Positions 49,521 through 60,940 are shown, counted from the stretch's first letter. The stretch is DNA of 64,000 nt from JAPOUP01 sp965201085 (GCA_965201085.1 CBDAVS010000035.1:19839-83838); one strand, 5' to 3'. Notes: a model not told the origin generated them from the letters alone. Translations and numbers: made by a program.

Positions 49521-52232
49521 TCACTCTTTCGCACTCCACCATCCGCGACGTTTGGGGCTGGGCTGGCTGGCCATCTGTTGATCGCACGGATCAGCCTCAG
49601 AGTCCATAGCCTGCCCGCCTTGGTCGCCAACGGCCCCCAAATTCAACTCCGCAACTTTTGATGACTCAACAGTTTCCTGACCAGTGGAAGAATCTGAGTC
49701 CGATAACAAGACCGGGGCTTCCGATACATCCGACGAAACCGTTGCATCTAGCTCCGTCAAATTCCCGGAGTCCGGCGTTGCTTTCGGCACTGACACCGAA
49801 TCCCCATCGGCATCCGCGCTCTGGACCTGCTCGGAAGCCTTCGTCGCGGTTCGGTCCGACCGCCTTCGTCTCGATTTTCTGGGTTTCTTCTCGGGCGTCT
49901 GGACGGATGCATCCGGTGTGTCCTGAACATCAGGCTGATCAACCTGCGCATCCGCAGCGGGTTCCGCGGTCGATTCGGACTTCGAGGATCTGGCGCGACG
50001 CCGTCCGCTCGAACGTTCCCCGGATTTGCTGGACTCCGAGGATATCTCTCCCTGCGCGGAGTCTCCTCTCGTTCGCTCCGCACCTGCTTCAGCCTCGCCC
50101 TGACCTGTGCCGGCATCGGTCATACCGTCGGATGTCTTCACCGAGCCGGATCCCGAGCGCTTCCTTCGGTTTCTGCGGCGTGTCTTTGGTCTGGGTTCTT
50201 CCGGCTGAACCTCCTTCTCCGCAACCTCGGTATCCTCAGCCTCTTCCTCAAGCTCCGGCATCATTGACGGATCGACGGAGATTACCGAACCGGACCGCCG
50301 AAGTGATCTCGTCGCGGTCCTAGAGCGCTCGATGACGTAGTCCGGCGAAATGATGGCGGCGTCGGCCTCCACCTGGATCGACACGCCGAAGCGGCCTTCG
50401 ATTTCCGCGATATGCTCACGCTTCCGGTTGATCAGGAAATTCACCAGACCTACCGGCGCCCGAAGCGTGAACTCCCGATAACGTCGACGGGCCCCCTCTT
50501 CCTCAAGCTGGCGCAGAACGCCGAGTGCAAGATTCTCATCGGATCGGACACGACCCGTGCCGTGACAGGCGGGACAGGACTGCGTCGTCGCCTCGATCAT
50601 CCCCAGACGCTGGCGTTGGCGCGACATTTCAAGAAGGCCAAACCCCGAAATGCTTCCCACCTGGATTCGGGCGCGGTCAGTCCGAAGCCTGCTTTTGAAT
50701 CGCTTCTCGACCGCCGCGTTGTTTCGGCGTTCGTCCATGTCGATGAAGTCGATCACGATAAGTCCGGCAAGGTCCCGCAGCCGGATCTGACGTGCGATTT
50801 CCTCCGCCGCCTCAAGATTGGTCTTGAGCGCGGTCCCTTCGACCGAACCTTCCCTGGTGGCCCGACCGGAATTGACATCTATCGCAACAAGCGCCTCGGT
50901 GACACCGATTACGATGTAACCGCCGGATTTAAGGTGGACGGTCGGGCTATACATCGATGACAGATGGCTCTCTACCTGATGCTTGGAAAACAGTGGTAGG
51001 GAGCCCTGATAGGATTTCACCCTTTTGGCATGGGACGGCATGATCATCTTCATGAAGTCCTTCGCCGTCTTGTATCCCGTTGCTCCCTCGACCAGCACCT
51101 CTTCGATCTCGCGGCTGTACAGATCACGGATCGAGCGCTTGATCAGATTGCCCTCCTCATAGATCTGAACCGGAGCGATGGAATTGAGCGTCAGTTCGCG
51201 TATCTGCTCCCAAAGCCGCAGCAGAAACTCATAATCCCGCTTGATCTCGGATTTCGTGCGGTTCGCACCAGCGGTCCGAATGATGAGGCCCGCCCCTTTC
51301 GGCAGGCTCAGATTGGACGCGATCTCCTTGAGCTTGTTCCGATCGGGCGCGTTAGTAATTTTCCGACTGATGCCGCCACCCCGAGCGGTGTTCGGCATCA
51401 ATACGCAGAAACGACCGGCAAGGCTTATATAGGTCGTCAGCGCCGCGCCCTTGTTTCCGCGCTCCTCCTTGATGACCTGCACGAGAAGAATCTGCCGGAC
51501 CTTGATCACTTCCTGAATCTTGTAAGGTCTTTGACGTGGTCTGCGCGACTGGCGAATTTCCTCGGCCTCGTCTCCCGCAAGGGACTCGATCCGGTGACCA
51601 TGGTCCACCGACTCATCACCGCCGGTCCTGCCAGTCTCCTCTTCAGGAGACACCGTACCGGATTCGGTGACGCTTTGAGGTGTAGTGCCGGACTCGTCCG
51701 CGATCTGAACATTGGCCTTGGTATCCGTTACCGGTTCCGACGCCTCCATGGGCTGAGCGTCGCCCGCCGGATCGGGGTCGGCATCGAGATCGACCACCCC
51801 CATACCGGGTATTTCATCTGACGGCCCCCCCTCGGTCTGCAACGCATCCTTTGTCCGCACCGCTTCGGCCTTGGTGAACGGCCGTCCCTTGGGCGGGCGT
51901 TCTGATTCCCTGCCCGACACCTCCGATTCGGCCTGCATACGGTCGAACGCTTCCTCTTCGGCTAGGAGCGCCTGCCGATCAGCTACGGGGATCTGATAGT
52001 AGTCGGGATGGATTTCCGAAAAAGGAAGGAAACCGTGGCGGCTCCCGCCATATTCAATGAACGCGGCCTGAAGTGCCGGTTCAACCCTGGTAACCTTCGC
52101 TAGATAGATATTTCCCGCGAGTCGAAGCCTGTTTTCCGTCTCAAAGTCGAATTCCTCGACCCTGTTTCCTTCCGCCACCACGACCCGGGTCTCTTCCGGG
52201 TGAATGGCGTCAATAAGCATCTTCTTTGACAT
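49521..52232 (-). CDS. rne: Ribonuclease E
   Basis: About 903 residues. The start MSKKMLIDAIHPEETRVVV at 52232 matches rhodobacterial RNase E; the longer frame begins at a GTG (52247) without support. It holds an S1 domain (about 30-120) split by an acidic insertion (around residues 80-230), the RNase H-like and catalytic part with LIVIDFIDMDERRN (metal-binding aspartates) and the zinc-link CPACHGTGRV. The C-terminal 280 or so residues are Arg-, Ser- and Glu-rich and disordered, as in degradosome scaffolds. Confidence 0.95.
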   Translation of the reverse strand: MSKKMLIDAIHPEETRVVVAEGNRVEEFDFETENRLRLAGNIYLAKVTRVEPALQAAFIEYGGSRHGFLPFSEIHPDYYQIPVADRQALLAEEEAFDRMQAESEVSGRESERPPKGRPFTKAEAVRTKDALQTEGGPSDEIPGMGVVDLDADPDPAGDAQPMEASEPVTDTKANVQIADESGTTPQSVTESGTVSPEEETGRTGGDESVDHGHRIESLAGDEAEEIRQSRRPRQRPYKIQEVIKVRQILLVQVIKEERGNKGAALTTYISLAGRFCVLMPNTARGGGISRKITNAPDRNKLKEIASNLSLPKGAGLIIRTAGANRTKSEIKRDYEFLLRLWEQIRELTLNSIAPVQIYEEGNLIKRSIRDLYSREIEEVLVEGATGYKTAKDFMKMIMPSHAKRVKSYQGSLPLFSKHQVESHLSSMYSPTVHLKSGGYIVIGVTEALVAIDVNSGRATREGSVEGTALKTNLEAAEEIARQIRLRDLAGLIVIDFIDMDERRNNAAVEKRFKSRLRTDRARIQVGSISGFGLLEMSRQRQRLGMIEATTQSCPACHGTGRVRSDENLALGVLRQLEEEGARRRYREFTLRAPVGLVNFLINRKREHIAEIEGRFGVSIQVEADAAIISPDYVIERSRTATRSLRRSGSVISVDPSMMPELEEEAEDTEVAEKEVQPEEPRPKTRRRNRRKRSGSGSVKTSDGMTDAGTGQGEAEAGAERTRGDSAQGEISSESSKSGERSSGRRRARSSKSESTAEPAADAQVDQPDVQDTPDASVQTPEKKPRKSRRRRSDRTATKASEQVQSADADGDSVSVPKATPDSGNLTELDATVSSDVSEAPVLLSDSDSSTGQETVESSKVAELNLGAVGDQGGQAMDSEADPCDQQMASQPSPKRRGWWSAKE

Positions 52233-52674
52233 ATAGGTTCTCGGCACCCCGCAAACCTCTCCGCGTATCGATGCGCGGATGTTAGGGCGGGGCGACTTGT
52301 TCGGGCGACTGTTTCCGCACGCTCAGGACTGACGGGCCAATAACCGGCCTGTCGTAAACTAGAGGTCTGATATGTGCGTACCATCGCGATTCGTCTCCGG
52401 CGTCGCTGAACATGCTGTCAGTGGAAACGCCTGTTTCGGACCCGGTCGTCCATACGTTCCGGGCGTTTTTCTGTCCCTCGCCAATCGATCACTTGATGGA
52501 CCGAACCGGTACTCCGCCGGCGGTTAACCGCACGAAACGGAAGGGACATAATGAATTTCGCCGCGCGGCCAACTCGCCACGCCTCACCCTGATAGATAGA
52601 TTGAGCGACGGTGTTATGCAACATCGAATGAACCGATTCGAAAACTTCGGTTAAGCGATCAGGATATCGGCGGT
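52233..52674. other. Intergenic between rne and dctD
   Basis: This 442-base region would contain the rne promoter and long 5-prime leader. RNase E genes are often autoregulated through the leader; no specific hairpin was modelled. No gene recognised. Confidence 0.4.
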
Positions 52675-54006
52675 TCAGAGATAGTCAGAGCGTCGGAGAC
52701 CGTGTTTTGTCATTTTTTCATTGAGTGTCCGACGCGGAAGGCAAAGCTCTTCCATAGTTTCTATGACGCTCCCCTTGTGGCGACGCAGAGTGCCATCGAT
52801 CAGTGCCCGCTCAAACTCCTCGATGCAATACCTCAGCGGTTTACCTTGGTAGGTGGACATGGGCTGAACCCCATCGTTCTCGGCGTCCAACAACGACGCG
52901 AGCGAACCGGAACCGTATCGGCTCCGCAATACGGCGCGTTCCGCGACGTTCCTGAGCTGTCGCACGTTTCCAGGCCAGGGAGCCCGCAGGAGCAGCGCTT
53001 CGTCCTCCTCGGAAAGTTCAAACGACTCGCAACCGTATTCCTCCGCAAAACGCTCGCGGAAAACCCTAAACAGCGACAGGATGTCATCGCCGCGAAAACG
53101 AAGCGGCGGCGGTGTTATGCTCACGGCCGCCAGTCGAAAGTAGAGATCCGGACGCAGTAAATCCTTGCAGGTCCTATCCATTTCCCTGAGATTCGAAATC
53201 GCGATGATCCGCGTTTCGGGCGGGCTTCCCTGATCGTTCATCCAGGTCAGGAGTCTGACCTGCAGTGCCGGAGTCAACACCTCAACATATTCCAGAACCA
53301 GGGTTCCGCCCCGTGCCTCCTCCAAGGCGGATAGCCGGTTCCCGCCCTGGGCTGAACCGAAGAGATGTTCGCCAAGCGTCCTCTCATCATGTGTGGCGCA
53401 GGATACCAGAACTAGCTTTTTACCGACATTCGGACCGGCGGCATGAAGCGCGTGCGCCACAAGGGTCTTTCCGACTCCCGTCTCTCCCTCGATCAGTATA
53501 TGAGCTTCGACCTGACCCAGATCTACGATTTCATCGCGCAGGCGCTCCATCTCCGGCGATGTTCCGGCGAGGCGTCGTAGCGCCGTGCCATTGTTGGACA
53601 ACTCGCTGCGCAGCGCCCTGTTTTCCAGCGTCAGGCGGCGGTAATTCGCCGCTTTTTCAACGAGTCTTGTCATTCTTTCAGGATCGAATGGTTTCTCGAG
53701 GAAGTCGTAGGCTCCGAGCTGTATCGCTTCCACGGCCATGGCGATGTCACCGTGACCGGTCATCATGATCACCGGAATGGTACCGTCGACGCCCAGGAGG
53801 TGCTTCAGGAACTGCATTCCATTCATTCCCGGCATTTTTATGTCGCTGATCACAGCACCCGGAAATCCGGCGTCGAGGACACCAAGCGCCTCTTCCGGAC
53901 CGGTGAACGCCTGAACCTCAAATCCCGACAGGGCCAACCACTGCTTGACCGACTGGCGCATGTCCCATTCATCGTCGATGATCACGACTTTCATCGCTTC
54001 GGTCAT
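52675..54006 (-). CDS. dctD: DctD-type response regulator lacking GAFTGA
   Basis: The 443-residue protein has a receiver domain (VVIIDDEWD, phospho-Asp in VISDIKMPG, Lys in LEKPFDPE), an AAA+ domain with Walker A GETGVGKT and a C-terminal Fis-like HTH (RRTLNEKMTKHGL). Where sigma-54 activators have GAFTGA it reads LFGSAQGGNRLSALEEA, so contact with sigma-54 is unlikely. It is six bases after dctB. It probably controls C4-dicarboxylate uptake (dctPQM), with the sigma-70 polymerase or by another mechanism. Confidence 0.88.
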   Translation of the reverse strand: MTEAMKVVIIDDEWDMRQSVKQWLALSGFEVQAFTGPEEALGVLDAGFPGAVISDIKMPGMNGMQFLKHLLGVDGTIPVIMMTGHGDIAMAVEAIQLGAYDFLEKPFDPERMTRLVEKAANYRRLTLENRALRSELSNNGTALRRLAGTSPEMERLRDEIVDLGQVEAHILIEGETGVGKTLVAHALHAAGPNVGKKLVLVSCATHDERTLGEHLFGSAQGGNRLSALEEARGGTLVLEYVEVLTPALQVRLLTWMNDQGSPPETRIIAISNLREMDRTCKDLLRPDLYFRLAAVSITPPPLRFRGDDILSLFRVFRERFAEEYGCESFELSEEDEALLLRAPWPGNVRQLRNVAERAVLRSRYGSGSLASLLDAENDGVQPMSTYQGKPLRYCIEEFERALIDGTLRRHKGSVIETMEELCLPRRTLNEKMTKHGLRRSDYL

Positions 54007-54012
54007 GATGGT

Positions 54013-55761
54013 TCACTCGGCGGCTTCGGCGTTCGGTATCAGCGGCAGCCGCACTTCGAATACGGCGCCTCCTGACGGATGGTTTCGAGCGGTCAGCCTG
54101 CCCTGAAGTTCCTTTACTATGCCGGATGAGATCGCAAGCCCCAGACCCGTACCCTCGCCCGGGGCCTTCGTCGTGTAAAACGGCTCGAACAGAGATTCGA
54201 GATCCTCAATACCCGGTCCGTTGTCGCTCACGGAAACTTTCACCGACCTATCTACCGACAGAACGATTTCGATGGACGGATTCCCGACATTTTTCGTGGC
54301 GTCGACGGCGTTGCGTATAAGGTTGACCAACACCTGATCGAGCCTGATACGGCCCGCCATGACCATGACCGGATCGGGGGGCAGATCACATGTCAATCGC
54401 ACGTTTCGATCCCTGAGTAAGGGCTCCGTGAGCGCGGTCGCGGAAGACACGCTGTGCTTTACGTCGGTTGGACCGATCGCATCGTCTTCCTTGCGCGCAT
54501 ATAACCTCAGCTGTCGGGTAATGGTATTCATTCGTTCGATCAGATCATCGATGCGATCGACATTCGAAACAGCCTCGGGAAGACGCTGCCTGCGAATCAA
54601 CAATTTGGTTCCGGCCAGATATGTTTTCATCGCGGCGAGCGGTTGATTGAGTTCATGGCTGACGCTTGCGGACATTTCGCCCAACGCGGCCAGTTTGGAG
54701 CTTTGGACGATGGTCTGTTCGGCCACCTCCAGATTTCTTTCCGCCCGCTCTCTTTCGTCGATCTCCCGTAGCAGCGACTCGTTCAGCCTTCGCAACTCGG
54801 CCGATTCGCGCTGCAGAAGCGCCGATCGCGCAATTGCGCGACGGCTGAGGAAATAAGATCCACCGGCGAGAAGTATGGCGAACAGCATGATTTCAAGCGC
54901 CAGAACGGTATTCACACGTTCACGTACGTCCGCATAGGTTGTGTAACTCACCATCCGCCAACCATGAAACGGTATCCGCCGTTCGATTCTCATCAACGTA
55001 CCACCGATCCCCGAGGCGGAGATCAAAGTCCAGTCAGACACAGCCCTAAAGGCACGCGAAATAGCCGTTGGCGCCAGACCGGCGAGACTAGCCTCCTGCT
55101 CCGAGAGCCCACGCCATCTTGCCTCAGTCGCCAGAATGATCCTTCCGGTGCTATCGGTGACCAGCGCGGCTTCGAAAACGGATGACCAAGCCCGTTCGAA
55201 CCGACGAAGGTTCGAACCGACGACGATGGCGCCGATAAGATCCCCTCCGTTCTCGATGCGTCGAGAATGAACGAATCCTATCGCACCGTTCTCACTGACT
55301 ACGGTGTTGAACTCCGTATCGTTGGAGCGCAGCGCCGAAACGAAATACGGCTCGGAACGACGCATCGAACCGATAAGGTTGCGATCGGTCGCGGCAACGG
55401 TCCGACCGCTCTCGTCCAGAAGAAAGATCGAAGCCGCGTCGATCTCTTCCTTTATGTCGATGATATGCCGGGAAGCCTGGGAAAAATCGCCACCCCTCAA
55501 GGCACCGATGAGTTTTGGATCCCGCGAAAGCAGCAGGGTCACGACTGAGCTTCGCTGTAGTTCACTTAGCAGATTCCCGACGAAAAGCGCCTGCCTAACC
55601 TCGGCGCGGCTTTTCGAAGATGCCGTGTATCGCTCGGTGAGAAACGTGTTCGTCGTCCAGATCACCGCAACCGCGATCACCAAGAACAAAGCCAACGCCA
55701 CGCGTACGCGCCAGAAAAGTACGGTTCTGGTCCTTTCCATGGCTGCTTCCAGTCTGTCCAT
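54013..55761 (-). CDS. dctB: DctB-type sensor histidine kinase
   Basis: The 582-residue kinase has one membrane span near residues 16-36, a periplasmic double-PAS sensor region, a second span near 290, a coiled coil, the H-box MSASVSHELNQPLAAMK, the N-box NLIRNAVDATKN and the G1/F/G2 boxes DNGPGIEDLESLFEPFYTTK and GTGLGLAIS. Together with DctD it would sense C4-dicarboxylates. No dct transport genes are in the window. Confidence 0.9.
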   Translation of the reverse strand: MDRLEAAMERTRTVLFWRVRVALALFLVIAVAVIWTTNTFLTERYTASSKSRAEVRQALFVGNLLSELQRSSVVTLLLSRDPKLIGALRGGDFSQASRHIIDIKEEIDAASIFLLDESGRTVAATDRNLIGSMRRSEPYFVSALRSNDTEFNTVVSENGAIGFVHSRRIENGGDLIGAIVVGSNLRRFERAWSSVFEAALVTDSTGRIILATEARWRGLSEQEASLAGLAPTAISRAFRAVSDWTLISASGIGGTLMRIERRIPFHGWRMVSYTTYADVRERVNTVLALEIMLFAILLAGGSYFLSRRAIARSALLQRESAELRRLNESLLREIDERERAERNLEVAEQTIVQSSKLAALGEMSASVSHELNQPLAAMKTYLAGTKLLIRRQRLPEAVSNVDRIDDLIERMNTITRQLRLYARKEDDAIGPTDVKHSVSSATALTEPLLRDRNVRLTCDLPPDPVMVMAGRIRLDQVLVNLIRNAVDATKNVGNPSIEIVLSVDRSVKVSVSDNGPGIEDLESLFEPFYTTKAPGEGTGLGLAISSGIVKELQGRLTARNHPSGGAVFEVRLPLIPNAEAAE

Positions 55762-55802
55762 GGGTCCAGAGTAATCAGGTCCGGCCCAGCACTCAAGCCT
55801 TA

Positions 55803-55834
55803 AGAGTTTGACTCATAAGTCACTTATTTAATTA
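55803..55834. repeat. Solo IS5 end
   Basis: AAGAGTTTGACTCATAAGTC and the following bases match the right end of the IS5 copies; nothing else of the element is present. It lies 11 bases from ISNCY copy 6. The same IS5-end-next-to-ISNCY pattern is at 31683-31714. Confidence 0.65.
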
Positions 55835-55845
55835 ACCGGTAACTA

Positions 55846-57633
55846 GTGTCTGCCAGAAAACCCCGTGTTTTTCCGGGGATCGGGCCGAATCCGGCGGATT
55901 CCGGCTTCACGGGACCCTGGCCGGGCCCCTCGGGGCGCCGCCCGGGGCTTCGACGGGACGGTCGGTGACGGGAACATATGGTAAACATCCGGGCCTACGC
56001 CGGCCCGCGGGCACGCCGGTCCGGGCCCCGCAGCGGCGGGACCTTCCATGGGCCGGTTCACCGGTGGACGCCCCGGTCAGGCGGCGGCGGGAAGCACGGG
56101 GCGCTCCCTCGCCGGCGGCATCAGGCCGGGGCGGTGGACGTTCGCGCCGGCACCGCCACCGCCACCGCGCCGGCGAAACCCTCCTTTCCGTGGCTCCGCA
56201 CCCGGTCGAGGCCACGGTGCCAGGTTGCTGATGGCCGACCCGCCGGCGGCGTGGGCGCGCCGCGCCCCGCGGAACGCCTCCCCGCTTTCCCGGACGCGGT
56301 CCGCCTTCGACAGCCTCCCTTTCCGCGGCATGGCGTCGGCTCCAGCATCCCGGCAGGCCCCGGCCGGTCCGGGGGGCTGTGCGGACCGCGGTCGAAGCTC
56401 ACCACCGACAGGTCGGGGAACCGGGCCCGCGCCTCCCCGCCCATGGGGACCGCCACGTCCACGTCGCTCCCCTCCCACATCACCGAATGGTGCGGGAGGA
56501 ATCCGTGACGGTCCTCAGGGAGGCGGACGGGGACGCCGGGCTCCACCGGGACCCCGGCCTTTCCCTTCGATATCCAGCGGGTGTGCGGCCCGGATATCGG
56601 GTGCACCTTCCCGCGGTGCGGGACCGTCCCTCCCCTCAGGATCCGCCGTCCGGTCAGGTCCGCCCGGTGCCTGACATGGCCGATGAAGCCCCGGATACTG
56701 TCCGATGGGCCCGGGATACCCAACATACCGCCGATCTCCGCGCGGCCGGCCTCCGCCCTGTCCGCCAGCTTCAGGGCGAGCCGGAGCGGCGCCTCCACGT
56801 CCCCCGGGCGCGGGTTGGCGAGCCGTGACGTGGCCACCCGGAGGTAGCCTTTCCGGAGCTTTCCGCAAAGGTATTCCTTCCGCCGCCAGCCGGGTGGCCC
56901 CGGCCCCCCGCAGGCCCGGGACACGTCCCGGACCATGCACCGCGCCGCGTCCATCGGCAGGCTGCGGTCGGTCGGATGGTGGACGTCGGTCCCGGCCACG
57001 AAGGAATGACGGCGGCCGCGCGACGCGGCGCCAGGCTTTTTTTCCGGCCACCCTGTGGCCCCTCTCCACGACCGTCCTTCCGACCTCGGCGGGAAGCTCC
57101 GGCGAGGGGAGCGACACGCTGTCAACCGGACGCCGGTATCCGTATCCGTATCCGTCCCCGTCCCATGATCCGTGGCCCGGCCTCCGGCCTTCGCCGGATC
57201 GGGATGTGCTGGTTCGCCGGTTCCCGAAGCCGGTCGAAACCGCACCCGGGACCCTGCTTCACGACCTCCGGCACCGGGATGGTCAACGGCTCATCCCCGG
57301 CCCGCCGACCCGGCGGCTCTTTCCGGGCGGCACCAGCCGACCCGGAAGCCCGGACAGCCGCTTTCGGGTCCCTTCGTCGCCGCAGGGGTCCTGGAGGCCG
57401 ATCAGGATCGCCGGGATGTCGTCCCTCGATTTCACGGTCGGCCTGATCCTCCTGATGTCGGGAGCGCCGGGCCGCCGCCGGGTGTCGTGGACCCTGCGCA
57501 TGGGGCCTCCTGAAGGGGAGGATTGGCGGATTCCGCGGCATACCCTGACTGCCATATCCGGTGATTCCCCGCAAGGCGGATTCTGTCATTTACCGCGAAA
57601 AAACCGCAGTCTGGCAGTTTTCTGGCGGACACT
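55846..57633 (-). mobile_element. ISNCY-family element, copy 6, full length, left half of a tandem pair
   Basis: Complete termini; preceded by AACT. The transposase on the minus strand starts MRRVHDTRRRPGAPDIRRI near 57500 and continues in a second frame (GTDVHHPTDRSLPMDAARC) at 56121-57245; a frameshift near 57200 separates them. A four-base spacer ATAT joins it to copy 7. Confidence 0.87.
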
Positions 57634-57637
57634 ATAT

Positions 57638-59309
57638 AGTGTCCGCCAGAAAACCCCGTGTTTTTCCGGGGATCGGGCCGAATCCGGCGGATTCCGGCTT
57701 CACGGGACCCTGGCCGGGCCCGTCGGAGCGCCGCCCGGGGCTTCGACGGGACGGCCGGTGGCGGGAACATATGGTGAACATCCGGACCTCCGCCGGCCCG
57801 CGGGCACGCCGGTGCGGGCCCCGCAGCGGCGGGGCCTTCCATGGGCCGGTTCACCGGCAGACGCCCCGGTCAGGCGGCGGCGGGAAGCACGGGGCGCTCC
57901 CTCGCCGGCGGCATCAGGCCGGGGCGGTGGACGTTCGCGGCCAGCACCGCCAGCGCCACGGTGCGGGCGAAACCCTTCTTTCCGTGGCATGGCGTTCAGG
58001 TCCAGGATCCCGTCGAGGACCTCCCGGTTGGCCGGGCCGTGGAAGCCCCGGTCGAAACTCACGACGGACAGGTCCGGGAACCTGGCCCGCGCCTCCTCCA
58101 CCATCGGCACCGCCATGTCCACGTCGTGCCCCTCCCACATCACCGAGTGGTGCAGGATAAACCGGTGACGGTCCTCCAGGACGCGGACCGGGACGCCGAG
58201 CTCGACGGGAACCCCCGCCTTGCCCTTCGATATCCAGCGGGTGTGGGGCCCGGATATCGGGTGCACCTTCCCGCGGTGCGGGATCGTCCGGCCCTTCAGG
58301 ATCCGCCGTCCGGTCAGGTCCGCCCGGGGCCTGACATGGCCGATGAAGCCCCGGATACTGTCCGATGGGCCCGGGATACCCAACATACCGTCGATCTCCG
58401 GGCGGCTGGCCTCCGCCCTGTCGGCGAGCTTCATCGCCAGTCCGACCAGCGCCTCCACATCCTTCGAACGGGAGTTGGCGCACCGCGACGTGGCCACCAG
58501 GAGATAGGCTTTCCGCAGCTTTTTCCACAGATGCTCCCGCTGCCGCCAGCCACCGATGCCCAGCCCCTCACAGGCCCGCGACACGTCACGGACCATGCGG
58601 CGGGCGGCGTCCATGAGGAGGTTCCTGTCCGTCGGATAGTGGACGTCGGTCTCAACGACGAATGAATCACACCGGCCGCGCGACGCGGCGCCAGGCTTTT
58701 TTCCGGCCACCCTATGGCCCCTTTCCACGACCGTCCTTCCGACCTCGGCGGGAAGCTCCGGCGTCAGGAGCGAAACGTTGTCCACCAGCCGCTGGTGTTC
58801 GTATCCGTATCCGTCCTCGTCCCAGGATCCGTGGCCCGGCCTCCGGCCTCCGCCGGATCGTGATGTGCTGGTTGGCCAGTTCCTGAAGCCGGTCGAAATC
58901 ACAGCCGAGACCCTGCTTCACCACGCCGGGCACAAGGATGGTCCACAGCTCCATCCCCGGCCTGCCGACACGGCGGCTCTTTCCGGGCAGGACTATCCTG
59001 TCAGGGAGCCCGAAGAGCCGCCTGCGGGTCGCTTCGTCGCCGTAGAGATCCTGAAGGCCGATCAGGATCGTCGGAATGTCGTCCCGCGACTTCACGCTCA
59101 GCCTGATTTTCGTGATGTCGGGGGCGTCGGGCCGCCGCTGGGGGTCATGGACCTTGCGCATGGGGACCTCCTGAAGGGGAGGATTGGTGGATTCCGCGGC
59201 ATATTGCGGCGAATTCGCCCCCTGACTGCCATATCCGGTAATTCTTCGCAAGGCGGACTCAGTCATTTACCGCGAAAAACCGCAGCCTGGCGGTTTTCTG
59301 GCGGACACT
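57638..59309 (-). mobile_element. ISNCY-family element, copy 7, right half of a tandem pair
   Basis: Complete termini; followed by AACT, the same four bases that precede copy 6. This is the least decayed ISNCY transposase: MRKVHDPQRRPDAPDITKIR from 59160, then, after a frameshift near 58880, SFVVETDVHYPTDRNLLMDA, EHLWKKLRKAYLLVATSRC and VVSFDRGFHGPANREVLDGI. A deletion near 57985 removes the C-terminal block. It is also the least GC-rich ISNCY copy. Confidence 0.87.
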
Positions 59310-59339
59310 AACTACTCGCCCTCCCCAGTTTTTCAACCG

Positions 59340-60940
59340 GGTCATTCGCGCGGTTCCGGGTCCGGCGGGCGGGAACGGGTCCGTCCCCGACCGTCTCCGC
59401 CGCGTCTCCCCCCGAGCGCGGTCCGGATGGCGGTGGGAGGGCTGTATCCCATCCGCCCCGTCGACTTCGGGTAGCTCGATATGCGGCGGTGGGCGTCGGC
59501 GTGTTCCGGTGACCTGAAGCGGCCGGAGACCCCCTGCCTGACCTTCGCCATGCGGGTGCCGCGCCCGATCCGGCTGTCGGTGAACGGCACGACGGGGCCG
59601 GGCGTGAACCGCGGCATCTCCGTTCCGTGGCGGACGAAGGCCCCGTGGAGGCTGTCCGCGCCGGTTCTCCCGATGCGGCCGCGCCTCCCGGTTCTCCCGG
59701 GCGGCGCCCGCGGAAATTCCCGCCGTCCCTTTGCCGGAACCGTCCGGTGCCGTTTCCCGACGGCCCCGAACTCCGCCTCGGCCACCGTCCCCGCCTTCGC
59801 GTCCGCGCACCTTTCCGGCGGCCCGCTCCAGCGGCTCTTCCATGAGCCGGGCCCGGGCGTGGCCGTTGGGGTCGATGACGAACCGGAGATCCCGCGGCAG
59901 GTGGGCGCGGCGGAGGGCGTGGTCACGGTTTTCGCAGGTGGGATGGCCTGCCCGGCGGTCATGGACGGGGACCCCGCGGTGGCGTGGCATGACATCGATG
60001 GCGTCCATGGCCCCGCGTCCGCGCTTCGGACGCGGGAACCCGGGCGTCGGGTCACCGGCGCAGCGGCCGCGCGGCCATCGGTTCCCTCCGTCCACCCGCA
60101 TCGACATCCCGTCGACGTGCGGGACCGGCGTGGCCGGCGGCCGTTCCCCCGCCAGCCCTTCCCGGCCGGCGTGGCGGCCCGTCCAGCCGCCCCGTCCAGG
60201 CCGGCGGGGTGGCCCCGGAGATGGCGCGCCCGGTGAGGGCCTTCATCGTCCGCGCCGCCGGTGGGTGCGTCGCGGGGGCGATGACGCCCTGGCCGTACCG
60301 CAGGGGGCCGGGCATGCCGTCGGGAAAGGCGCCCTTCGTCACGGTCCGGCGGTTCGGGCAGGTCCTCCTCCCGGCGTCGACATGCCTCGTGCGCACCTCG
60401 AACACGATGTCCACCGGAGACCGCCGTTCGTGGCCTTCGCTCCCGACGTCCGTGAGGTCGCGGCGGCGGCGGCACGCCGGTCTCGGTGAAACGGCTGACG
60501 CCGTCATCGTCACCGAACCCGGGCTCCGGCCCCTTCCCTTTGGACCCCTTCCCGCGGGAACCGTCGGGCGGGGAGTCGCCGGACCCGGCCTCCGAAGGCG
60601 GGATGCCGGAGTCCGCGGGGCTTTACGGCGTGGTTTTTTCCATGAACGCGGCCATGACCGACCGCATCGGCGTGAGGAGAGCCTCGAAAGGGATCCGGCG
60701 TTCGGGTGGGACCACGCCCCACCGGTGGAGTTCCGCGAACCTGGCCCACAGGGCGTCCGGTCCGGCCCTCGGCGATTCCCCGTTCACCGTCGGCATCGTC
60801 CGGCCTCCACCGCCTTCGGGCCGAACCGTGCCGCCATCGAACCGCCTTCCCCGGAAGCTCCGTCCGCCGAGGACCATGGTGAGCCGGTTTCGGGCTGTCA
60901 GGCGGAGATTTCCGGCTCCCCGGACGGAAAGCCGGCCCGG
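59340..60940 (-). mobile_element. IS66-family remnant
   Basis: The minus strand keeps IS66-type transposase pieces in changing frames: GPLRYGQGVIAPATH and TGRAISGATPPAW near 60200-60330, ALRRAHLPRDLRFVIDPNG near 59900, VVPFTDSRIGRGTRMAKVRQ and GVSGRFRSPEHADAHRRISS near 59500-59600. Canonical IS66 has N-N-x-A-E-R-D-L-R-M-A-K there. No termini found; the right side meets the IS4 end at 60943. Dead. Confidence 0.68.

Noticed and set aside
51030..51821. 263-codon plus-strand frame opposite rne
   Set aside because: Antisense shadow of the conserved RNase E core.
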